Positions 27,601-40,579 of a stretch of DNA of 64,000 nt are shown here, piece by piece; within the stretch, counting starts at the first letter, position 1; every line of letters starts with the position of its first letter. The notes below the pieces were generated by a model. It saw only the letters and a list, made by a program, of their open reading frames with translations. It ran no database searches and was not told where the DNA came from. The translations under genes and the position numbers were made by a program. Source of the stretch: Limnoperna fortunei (taxonomy: Eukaryota > Mollusca > Bivalvia > Mytilida > Modiolidae); the NCBI GenBank assembly GCA_944474755.1, contig OX104120.1:19996492-20060491 (forward strand), in the 5' to 3' direction.

Positions 27601-30600
27601 TTGTAAAAAAAAATATTTTGTGAGTTTATTTAAGTGTAATGTAATTTTCCTTGTCCATAATCAGAATTAATAACTCTATAATTTTCCCTTATATTTCAAA
27701 CGTTTTTATTTTTGCATTCCAATGTTTACAGCGAATATATAGAAAAGTAAAAAAACCACATATACAGTATGTTGATTTCAATTTCTATTCAAAATTGATA
27801 ATTTTATTTATGATTAAGCCAATCTGATTCGTTATACCTGCTTTAACATAAGTTTTACAATAGCTATTTTGAATTGATTTAAAGGTAATATGGCTGCATT
27901 TGTAAACAATGGCTCAAGTCAAAGGAAACAATGCACCACTTGTAAAAATGATATTTTTTCTGTTTATCAAAACTGACCAGTCAATATAGAATGATAGATA
28001 ACAGTAAAATGTTATATTAATTTTTCTACAGAAAAGTCAAATTTGAAGAAATTTGCAGATCGTAGCAACACACTGGTATTCATTTGTTATTATTTTCCAA
28101 CAATACATATTTTTGGTAACATTTTAGATATATGGTTCATAGACCAGGCAGCTTAGTGCATATTACAGAGAATTCAATGTTTAACAAAAAAAACATTTAA
28201 AAAACTAAAACAGTTTGATTTATTAGGTTTTGAAGCAGTTAATAATAATACAAATATTTGTAAATTGTGCATGTTTACACTTTTATCCCTTTTTACTGGG
28301 TCCCATTGTTGGAACATTTGCATTGGTAAACACTAATTATTCAAATCTACAAAGCAAGGATATAAAAATATATGTAAGAAGAGATTTTACTATGAAGGCT
28401 ATAAGAAGATAGATATTTGTATTACATTACTATCTATATCCAATGACAAAATCAATGTTAATTTTACTTTATCTTTAACGATAATAATTATTTTCTACTT
28501 CATCTGTACATTTCTTCTATTAGAATAAAATTGTTTACAATCAAAAAAGAGAATTTGAAAATTTTGCCCATGTTTAAAGTCTAAATCACTGATATATAAG
28601 AACAAAACAGAAGAAAATGTTCGTGTAAACCAACTGGTCAACCAAGTTCTTTTAGCATAGGACATGGAACAATTTTCTCTAGTTGTAAAGCAAAGTATGA
28701 TTTGTATCTGTAGATTCTGGAAGCAGAAGCAAGTCCGAGCAAGCCAAACAGAAAAGAGCTCTGCAAGCAAGGATCTATCCTCGGAGATTACTTCCCAAGA
28801 AGTCCGTAAGTTAAATTTTTGGTGAAACTTTCTGTATGAGTATTTGTTTTTAGAAGATTGGCTTTTACAGAATGCTTAAGGAATTCTTCGGAAACAAAAT
28901 TAAGCATGATTTGGAATATGCTAATGTTGTTTATTTTGTGTATAAATTATTTAGAAAGTATATATCCTTTTTCATGAAAGTAAAACTTGGTTTAGTAGCA
29001 GAAGTGCATTCAAGTGTGATCACTATGTCAGCCTGTAGTAAGGAATTAAATAGGCACATATTAATCTTCTGATTTTGTTTTTTTTAAAAAGATATCGGAC
29101 GAAACTTTGGTTGATTGTTTAACTTTGGTTGATTGTTTATATTCAATATTACTTTGTTTCAAAAAATATTCCTATTAATTAACTTGAGTATTAAAATCTC
29201 CAAACTTTAGTTTTCCATATTAAGGCCCTGATTTGTTGATAACTTGCATAAATTGCTACTTTCCAATGGATAATCAGTTGGTGGCCTACATTTTAGGTGA
29301 AAGCAGGTCAGGGTAAGGTCACACGAGCAGTGTTTCATATAATTAATAATTATTTTATTATGCACTTTTAAAGGTTCTGTTAAATATCAAGATTCAGTAG
29401 GTTTAATTTTAAAAAATAGTAAGTGACTGCATAGTAATATGTTAAACAAAATAAGCAAAAGCTTCAGAGAAATTTTGTTATTTTGAATCTGTTGGTCTGC
29501 CAAATTAATAGTGTGTACTAACATGACAAGTATCCTGCACTACATATAAATATTATGATAGTTTTTGCCTGTATGTATTTTTCTGCAAGGCTTAAATGTA
29601 TAGAGCTGCTTTTTGTTAGTCGTGGAAAGTTAAATATTTGATATCCACATGTAAAATTTATATCAGTATTGCAGTTTTAATTTTATATTCTTTGTGGGCA
29701 GATGATTTTATTTGGTGATTTTCAAAGGTCACTTCCTGCTTAATGATATGGCTTAAATATTGCCCTGATCTGACATGAAGCAAACATTTGTCATTTAGTC
29801 TCTCATTTACAGGAGAAAGTTTGAATCAACAGCAGAATCAATCGAAGAGAGTTTAATTGGAGAATCAGAAAAGGAACATGGACTATCCGATGACGACATT
29901 GAATATGACGATGAATTAATTGGACATGACTGTGATAATTTTAATAATAATAATAATAAACTTTTATATGGGGACTCTTATGATCAAATTAAACCTAGTT
30001 ATTATGGACATGATGTTTCACAATCACCTTCATCAAAATTAGAAAAATTGGACCAATCAGCTGGATCAAGTGACGACCTTAGTGAAGAAGATGACAGTAA
30101 AGGCTCTAAAAGGTCCAGGTATGATAAACTAGCTCTAAAAGGTCCAGGTATTATAAACTAGCTCTAAGAGGTCCAGGTATGATAAACTAGCTAAAAGGTC
30201 CAGGAATGATAAACTAGCTAAAAGGTCCAGGTATGATAAACTAGCTAAAAGGTCCAGGAATGATAAACTAGCTAAAAGGTCCAGGTATGATAAACTAGCT
30301 AAAAGGTCCAGGTATGATAAACTAGCTAAAAGGTCCAGGTATGATAAACTAGCTATTTACTAGTTAAAAAACTAGTTATAAATGTTAAATATTGTTTGAA
30401 CTAATAAAAAGTTGGCAGTTTTGGTATCTACTCTAAAAAGCAGTATTTTCCAATAAATAAAATATAGATTAAATATAGAATCTTACATTGATATGAATGG
30501 ATTATCAGATTTCTCCAATAGAAATTCCTTATATTTCAGTAATCCAAGAGTACAAATGTAAGATTCTCTGTTTCTCTAATTTTAAAAAGTAGAAAATATA

Positions 30601-33600
30601 GTCAAACCTTTCTTAATCAACCTTTGAAGGGAAGTGTCAAAAAGGTCACACAAGACAGGGAGTCTTTATACACAGGTCATGATGTTTGAATATCAATCAA
30701 CAAAGTCATTATTTCAGCTGTGAAAGAGTTAATTCTAGCTGTATTATTATTAAGTAAAAGGTAAAATATGACATTTAATTCATGTTATTACGAAAGTATA
30801 AAATAAACAACAATTATGAGTGTTTGGATTTTTGTATTAACATATATCAACTTTATTCTTCAATCAATTGTTGCATTTTTCATTGTACCGGTTTTACTGG
30901 TTTCCTTTTGTTTTAACAGTATGCTATATGGTTGGTTTAGAACCAGTATACACCGGTTCGTATTGAATATTCCCCTTTGCGTTCCCATGAATAAACACGA
31001 CTCGAAGGGCAAACTAATCGAATAATTAAATTCAAATTGACAGGGCAATCTGAACGTCGTTTGTAAGACAATAAAAACATTTGTTATCGCTTCTAACTTA
31101 AGTTGTACATTTCAAAGAAGCTTGAATTTTGACAATTCTTCTTTTTGTCAGACAAGGTTTATTTATTGTTTAATGTCTTTAACAGTCTCAATAGTCGTTT
31201 TATACTGGTTTTCTCGGTCAAAACGAACAGAAATCATGGTCATTAGTCATGTAAGACAGGGATTCGCTATATAAAGTTAAAATGAATGTGAAAATGCTGG
31301 AGAGGAATAAATACTGTTGTATAACACAGGAAGTTGTTATATGGAGGGGATTGCCAAGACAGGTTTGACTGTATGCAAAATCTCCAATAGAAATTCCTTA
31401 ATATAACTATTAATGGTGGAGAAATCCAATAATCCAAGAGTGAAAATATAAGATTCTCTGTTTCTCTAATTGTAAAAATATGCGAAATGAATTACAAATT
31501 CTCCCAACCTTAATTTTATGTTCATGACTTGAATGTAGGGTAAATATAAGATTTTTGTTTTTCTGACATTATTGTTTCAAACCAATCAACACATGAGAAC
31601 TTCATATTCATTGGTGATGAGGTATATTTTCCGCACTTGTCAAGCAGTTTGAATATTACGTAAAAAAATAGAGAAATCGTAATAATGCTGTAATACATTA
31701 ATAACTTTTGTTATTTATTGCTGTTTAATTGTTTCAGTGAAGACAACATTAAGTTTTTTTTTAAAGTTTACAGAAATATTCATGTATATAATAAGGAGAA
31801 GATCAACCTATAAACACAAAATTACAATTCAATTTATCATTAAAGACTCATCAACACAACTTTATTAAAAACAACATTGACAAATACAAGGGCTTTTATT
31901 ACTGTCCTGGAATTGTCACATTTGTGGGAAAGTTGAAGAGATCCTCAATGACACATATTACCAAAAACATGCACAACACTTATACTTATACACTTATAAC
32001 AGACAATGAAATTAATTCTTATCATGATTTACAATTTTCAGTAGACAAACATTTTCCTAATTAATTTAAAATAAGGACAAAAAATGAAAAACATGTGATA
32101 AATCAACACCTTGCTAAATATTCAAGGTGCATAGAACACTGCAGAAAATATAAAAGTTTGAAACATATTAGGGTTCTTTATCTAATTTAAAATATATTGT
32201 CATAAATATTGGTAAATGTCTTCAGACCTTTAGAAGTCTTTTCATCACATAGAAATGTATTATATATTATTCAATAAAATACATGTGTTAACTAATCAGT
32301 AATGGAGCCTCCATGGATGAGTGGTTGAGGTAGTCAGTATTCAAACTATTGATCATATGCCTGTTAACTAGGAGGTTGTCATTTTGAGCCTTACTGGGCA
32401 GGGTGTGCTCGAATCCAACCTTAATTGACAAGGTTTCCTAGTTTTTGTGCTGAATGTTATAAGTTGTCACAGTATACTCTGGCTTTCTCCCTCAATAAAA
32501 ACTGGACATCATGATATAGCACCTACACTACAACAAACAAATTCAGTGATTTATAAAAGTTCTAAATAGAACACAGAAAGGTGAGTTGAAAAAACCAAAT
32601 ATAATACTGGCAAATAATAAATATTTTGTCATATACATGGTTTCATTTGTGTATCAACACTGAAATTTCAACATTTTAAAAAATCTGTGTAAAAGTTTAT
32701 AGACCTTTGGTTACCTTAAAAATTAATAAAAAATGTCCATTCACAGTGTTGGGATGTTTAATAATTTTGATATAATCTCTTTAAAAATTTAATTTTACAG
32801 ACTGAAATCAAAGAGAAGAAAGCCAACAAAGAAGCCTGGTTTTCATCCTATAAGGTAAGTCATGTGGGAACCAGTAGTTACCATGGTACATGTAGTGTAG
32901 TAGTCTGCTTCTATTATGCTTTCTTGATGATGTGGAACATTAGGTATTTAATCAAAAAGACTAGTCACAGGTTTGATTTTTTTATATGGATGGAAAATGC
33001 AATATATAAAAGAAACTTAGTTAAAAAAAAAATTTTATTTTAAAAAGGACATAAATATATAGCTTGATAATTTTAATTATTAAATGCCTGTACTGACACT
33101 TGCACATTTGTAACTTAAAAGTTGAATAAACTTTTCACATATACTAATGGTACTTTTCTGTATTAATGACCTTGACAACAAATTGATATTGTATTTGTCA
33201 TAAGTGTTATTTTATATCTTCAAATAGAAAAAGGTTTCAATCCTTTATCCAGTATTGTTACCTGTTTATGTAAAATCATGTCCATCATCAATTATTTTTG
33301 CAAAAAAAGTGAACAGATTTTATAAAATGTTGACATTGGTCATTACTACAGAATAAAACTCTTAACACAATAATTTCCTTCCCAGCATGCATTCAAAGAA
33401 AACTGTTACTCCACCTAATGGTGATGGTGATAGTTATGAAGAAGAGGGAGATAACATAGATATGATGGTAGCACCTGCTTTTGAAGACAGCTTAGCTTCA
33501 AATCAGTTTGGTGAACCGCTTTCTATTTATTTTGAAAATTTGCGAGAAAGTGAAAAAACAAAATGTGTTGAGGTGCAAACAATTGCTGTTCAGACTATAG

Positions 33601-36600
33601 AAGAAGATATTGCAAAATCGAACCTTGAACATTGTGCTAAGTATGTTAGTGTGGACTCGTCAACAAATACAGAAATATTTGAATCTAAAGAAATTGAACA
33701 GGGAAAGCCTGATTTAAAAGGCTTAATAGTTACTCTTGATTGTGGAACTAACACTGAATTATTAGAAACAAATGTGGACTCTGTTGCTAAAGCATTGACA
33801 CATTGCACAGTTGACATGTCAACTAATACAGATGATCAAGAGCCTCATTATGACAAACAGACCATGCCAAAAATTTGCAGCAATCATTCATCAACATTAA
33901 CAAATTTGGTTGAATTGGAAGCAGACAAGGCAGAAAAGACAATGACAGATTTCAGCACTGATAGGTTTAATTCAGCAGAAATTCCAGCTCAATTCAATCC
34001 AGGAAGGAAAGTAAAAAATTTCAAGCTATTGAGAAATTCTAGAATTCATGGCAATGACAGCGAGGAATGTTCTATTGAAATGACAAATATGGCATCACCT
34101 TCTGTAAGCATGTCGGCAAGCAAGATAAAATATGATATAAGACCTGTAAAACCTTTGATTGGTCCAAAGGCTGATCACATGTATGTTATTTATTTTTGTG
34201 GAAGTTTGAACACGTTTACACCTTGGTATACCTGGAATTGTGGATATAAGTTGATACTGGTGGAAGTACATTTAATATCTGTTTACCTCTGTCTGAAAAA
34301 AATGGGTGATAGATTAGTACTTTTTGAAAATGGTGAAGAAGAGATCTCTTGGAACGCAATTGTCGACTGATTCACCGTATTGCAACCAATTTTAAAACAG
34401 TGTTGATAGATGAATTAGATGTACTAACACTTTATTGTTGGAACCTCTGGTGATGGTACAATATTGGGTGAGGTTACTGTATGCATGAAATTTCCTTGAA
34501 TGCAGAGTTGTCTTTCTTAATTATAAGATTTACCTCCCCTAATCTAAAATATAAGATTGATAACCTGTTGTAAGATTTGTTTTGTGAAGCTAAAACTAAA
34601 ATTTATGTTGACTTGCACTCAAATGCTTTTGTTATATTTATTGGTTTTGTTTTGTTATTGTTTTTTTGTGGTATTTTTTACAATGACTGTTAATTTCACA
34701 AATTGGACCAAAAACTAAAAAAAAACTAAAAAATAGTAAATATCTTATTTAAGGCAGATAACTCCACATCAAGGACTCCTTTGCTCTTGCTACTTAAGCT
34801 GTGATATTTTGCACAACTTTTAACAGTAGCACACTTTGAGTAAATTTGCATGATATATATAGAAATATTTTACATAAAACTAACCTCAGTTGTAAAGTTA
34901 CAATTGATTTTTTTTTAATTTTTAATTTTTACAATACAGTCAACAACACAGGCATTCCTGTATTATACAAAAATTAATTTAACATGGTTTTTCATGCATA
35001 AATATAATGAGAAGATTTCTGATGGAACTTGATACAAGTCTAATATTTAATAGGTGAGATGTAAATAAAAAGGGTTCAAACGTGCCTATAATAATTTCTT
35101 ATTAGATGTTTTAAAATCTTAAAGATCTCATATGACCTTTGAACTTGTTAATATAGTGATTTTAATGACAAAGATGCTGAGGAAATTCAGGGAACAAGAG
35201 GTCAACCTGTCGGAGCAGATGTAGAAACTGATGAACAGGTAAGTAAATGTCCTATATATTGCTTTTTAAAATATATTGGAACTGTTAACATTAAAAAGCA
35301 CATGTCCTTTAAATAAACTAAAATATTGTGTGATTTGCTGTCATTCTGAAATTAAATAATAACATTTGGTGTTTTAGGAGTTTGATTAATAAGAAGTTTT
35401 TTTAACTTAAAAAAAATCAACACAGCTTTCTTATCTTAGTTACATTACAAATGACATAAATTGTTGTTTTGTACTGTATCATAAACTAGACTCTACAATA
35501 AAGGTAATTTCCCTTTCATGGTTAGTACTGGCATATGATGTTTACATTTCACAACTTACACATTATCTTGTCATCAGATTTTCTCAACTGTTCAATGTTG
35601 TCAACTAATAAGCAACTTAAACAAGGGTCTTTTTTCCTTAGTTGATGCTATCCCTTCAGGAGTTCTCTGACCATCACCCTGACTTAATGTACTGTTAATG
35701 ACTATCTATCTCTTCAAAACAGTCACACATTTCACTTAGTCATAGGTAGTCTGGACATGACAATAAGTTACATGTACTAAATTGGTGTAGAATTACAGGC
35801 AGACACCTGAGTGCACCCATGGTTCTTACTGGATTTTGTGTTTGTTTTTGTTTCCAGTTGTATAATGTTTGTCTGAATCCAGATTTGTAATCGTTCTTTG
35901 TCTTTCCACTCTTGTTGTTTGGTCCTTCATCATGCTTTTATGAAATAAATGGTTCATGCATTGAATTTTGGGCAATTTTTAATCTTGAAACCATATAAAA
36001 ATCCTATGAGCCTATCCAATACCTGTCTGTATCTTTCAATTAAAGGTGTATAACTTTCCTTTTTATTCTTCCTGTCAAATGGGTATACTGGTACTTCTGG
36101 AAATAATTTTAGGTATTCCTATAGTTTTGATTGCTTGTTTGTTCATTTTCCCATTGCTGTTCATTTATTCATTCTTTTTTTTTTTTAAATGCAACAATAG
36201 CTGTAAAAACGCTGATGGTCACTCTTTTAAATTGTTTTTGGCGACCATAGACTAAAAGAGCTACGTTTCGCATCGTGTGCAACAAGCGCATACAAACTAC
36301 TTACAAATCTGTCATACACACTCGAGTAATAAAGCATAATAAACAAACATTGTGACACATTGTTGTATGGAGTATTGTGTTTTATATTGCAGGGTATAGA
36401 ATCAACTGTTGGCCTAAGACAGAGAATATTTAAAGTTGTGTTTGTAGGAGATTCTGGTGTGGGCAAAAGTAGTTTTATACATAGATTCTGTAATAACCAC
36501 TTCAATCCAACATTTAGTGCTACAATAGGTAAGGAAAACAATATATTGCATTTTTGGCTGGGTTGCACAAAGTGTAAACCTGGGTTTTAGTATGGAGAAG

Positions 36601-39600
36601 TCTGGCAGGTGAGTGGGTGGAGAAAAAAGATACCTATTTTTGGTAATCAGCTCCTACAGCTTTCAACCCAGATACCAGAAACTTCACAGAAAGATTCCAT
36701 TCATATTGAAGTTGAGCATCTTCTTTAAAAGAATTGTTTTCTGAAACTTTTCCCTATTTTGATGTTCTTTGACTGTGTCAAAGTTTAGTTATTACTTTTA
36801 TTTTGGTGCTTCTTCAGTGTTTTGTTGGTTTTGTTGGTTTATGGTTGTTCCAATTTGAAAAGTTGCAAACATTGCTCTGTTTTCTTGCCTGCATTAGTGA
36901 CCTCAGTAAAACTGATATGTATTATTGCTACAGAAAGCACATTATTGTACATACACTATGTACTTATTTAATCCTTAAGGTTTCCTAACATAAAAGTCAT
37001 ATATCAATCAGAAGTCTTCAGTAAATAAGTTGTTATAAGTTCCCTTTGAACTAAAAGAGTTTTTTAATCATTTTAGGAGTTGATTTCCAAGTAAAATCCT
37101 TGATAATTGGAGGACAGTCAATAGTATTACAACTGTGGGATACAGCAGGACAAGAAAGGTAAAACTCTGCATATCAATTAGGAGATAACTGTATTACATT
37201 TGAAGATTTGCCTGCATTAATTGGTGTTTTCATAGTCGGAAATTGCTGGTGATGCGTAAGTAAATCGATATTTCCGACCATCAAATCACTGGCAAGTTTT
37301 CAAATACATTACAGTTATCTCCATTCTAATGCTACGGAATAAAAAAACTAAATTAAATTTCTTGAATGGAAATTTTTTATTAACTGGAAATATGAGTCAG
37401 TTTATTAACAGACATGCATAATTCATCATGGAGGAATAACTCTGACAAACCGTCTCTTTGAAATTGTTGTTTAAAACAGATTGATTTCTGTTTGAACTAT
37501 AGATTGATTTGTGTTTGAACTATTTGATGGACATTGTCGGCTATAAATTACCAATATCTGAACATAGTAAAATAGAACAGATTGCTTAAAATATCAAACA
37601 TTTTGCGTAAATTAAGTAGGCAAGCAAGTAAAAATATTTTATATTAAATTATCTGTATTTTTCAATATCATAACCTCATACTAACATATGATCATGGATC
37701 TTATTTGATGTCTACATGTAAAGTAAAATTGACAATCTGTAAGAAACACTACATGCCAATTATACATTTTATTTTTAGATTTCGGAGTATAACCAAACAA
37801 TATTTTCGTAAAGCTGATGGTGTTGTTATCATGTATGATGTTAATTCTGAGGCTACATATACTAATGTCAGAAACTGGATGGAAAGTGTTCAGGTAAGTA
37901 CTTAGTTATAGCTACTCACTGTACTAATGTCAGGAACTGGATGGAAAGTGTTCAGGTAAGTACTTAGGTATAGCTACTCACTGTACTAATGTCAGGAACT
38001 GGATGGAAAGTGTTCAGGTAAGTACTTAGGTATAGCTACTCACTGTACTAATGTCAGGAACTGGATGGAAAGTGTTCAGGTAAGTACTTAGGTATAGCTA
38101 CTCACTGTACTAATGTCAGGAACTGGATGGAAAGTGTTCAGGTAAGTACTTAGGTATAGCTGTACTAATTTCAGGAACTGGATGGAAAGTTTTCAGGTAA
38201 GTACTTAAGTATAGCTACTCACTGTACTAATGTCAGGAACTGGATGGAAAGTGTTCAGGTAAGTACTTAGTTATAGCTACTCACCATACTAATGTCAGAA
38301 ACTGGATGGAAAGTGTTCAGGTAAGTACTTAGGTATAGCTACTCACTGTACTAATGTCAGGAACTGGATGGAAAGTGTTCAGGTAAGTACTTAGTTATAG
38401 CTACTCACTGTACTAATGTCAGGAACCTTTTCAGGTAATTACTTAGGTATAGCTACTCACTGTACTAATGTCAGGAACTGGATGGAAAGTGTTCATTTAA
38501 GTACTTATTTATAGCTACTCACTGTTGACAGTTCTCCCAGTTACCTGTCCTATTGGGTCCAATTGGGTATTCTAGCTTCCGTGGCAATAAAGCAGAACCA
38601 CATTGGCTGAAAAATAATAACAATTAATTTCAATGATGTAATGTAACATTTCCACCAGTACACTCGATGGTTTCAGATGATGTTATAAATTTCAATGGTC
38701 ACAGTTATACCAAGTGATCACATTTTCAAATGCCTTACCTGACTGCTGTTTGATACACTAATGTTTACAATTGTAGGAAGGTGTAGAAGAAGGAACGGCC
38801 ATTTTGATTATTGGCAATAAAACAGACATGGCAGATTCCGAGGCAGACAGAGTTGTTAAAACTAAAGATGGCAATAAACTCTCTGTGGTAAGTCTGACTC
38901 AAACATCAAGGAGAAATTATTGTCAAGAAATTTATGTTTTAAAACCCAATATACTTTAATTAGAACCCTCCACTTTGTGATCAGTCTGTCCGTCCATCTG
39001 TGCATCCGTCCATCCAGCCGAAGCTAATCCTGTCCGGGCTTTAAATTTTTCATCTTTTGAGGTAGGCTTTTGATATTTGGTATGTGGGTAGATAATATCA
39101 AGTCGCTGTGTCACATACCATGGTTGATGATCTTTGACCTTGACCTCAACATCGGCAGGGCCCACTGAAATGGATTCCATCTCACTGATATCGAGTTTAC
39201 ATGAAATCCTGATATAATATAGTATGTACTAAAGAGTTCAATTTTTGCTGAACCTCAGAAGTAATTTACTTTGAAGTAGCATTCTGTGCAGATGTCAATC
39301 TTTACCAGTTTTTAGCTCACCTGACCCAAAGGGTCATGTGAGCTATTGTTATCACTTTGCGTCCGTCGGCGTCGTCGGCGTCGGCGGCGGCGTCTGTAAA
39401 CTTTTTACATTTTAATCTTCTTCTCTGAAACCACTTGGCCAATTGAAACCAAACTTGGCCATAATGTTCATTGGATGGACCTTTACAAAGTGTGTGTTTT
39501 TTATTTTGATTGGTAAACCAATATGGCCGCCACCTCAAGATTTAGTTTAACATAGGACCCTATGGGAAAAAAGTTTAAAAGGGCTTCTTCTCTGAAACCG

Positions 39601-40537
39601 TTTAACCAATCAAAACAAAACTTACTAGCAATATTGTTTGGATGGTCCTCTATAAAGTTTGTGTTTTTGATGGGAATTGGAAATTCAAAATGGCCGCCAC
39701 CGCAGGACTTAGTTTAACATAGAACTCTATGGGAAAAAGTTTTAAAAGGCTTCTTCTCTGAAACCGGTTAATCAATGGAAACAAAAACTTACTAGCAATA
39801 TTGTTTAGATGGTCCTCTATAAAGTTTGTGTTTTTTATGGCAATTGGAAATTCAAAATGGCTGCCACCGCAGGACTTAATTTAACATAGGACCCTATGGG
39901 AAAAAGTTTGAAAGGCTTCTTTTCTGAAATCGGTCAACCAATGGAAACAAAACTTACTAGCAATATTGTTTGGATGGTCCTCTATAAAGTTAATGTTTTT
40001 TTATCCCAATCGGAAATTCAAAATGGCCGCCACCGCAGGACTTGGTTTAACATTAAATCCTATGAGAAAAAAGTTTAAAAGGGCTTCTTCTCTGAAACTG
40101 TTTAACCAATCAAAACAAAACTTACTAGCAATATTGTTTGGATGGTCCTCTATAAAGTTTATGTTTTTTATGGCAATTGGAAATTCAAAATGGCCGCTAC
40201 CGCAGGACTTAGTTTAACATAGGACCCTATGGGAAAAAGTTTTAAAAGGCTTCTTCTCTGAAACCGGTTAATCCATGGAAACAAAAACTTACTAGCAATA
40301 TTGTTTGGATGGTCCTCTATAAAGTTTATGTTTTTTATAATTGGAAATTCAAAATGGCCGCTACCCAGGACTTAGTTTAACATAGGACCCTATGGGAAAA
40401 AGTTTTTAAAGGCTTCTTCTCTGAAACCGGTTAATCAATTGAAACAAAAAATTACTAGCAATATTGTTTGGATGGTCCTTTATAAAGTTTATGTTTTTTA
40501 TGGCAATTGGAAATTCAAAATGGCCACCACCGCCGCA

Positions 40538-40579
<42 letters not shown>

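Noticed and set aside
33590..33817. 75-codon ORF on - inside exon 14
   Set aside because: Antisense shadow of a long coding exon.
37705..37905. ORF beginning upstream of exon 18
   Set aside because: The ATG lies in the intron; the coding part is exon 18 entered by splicing at 37779.
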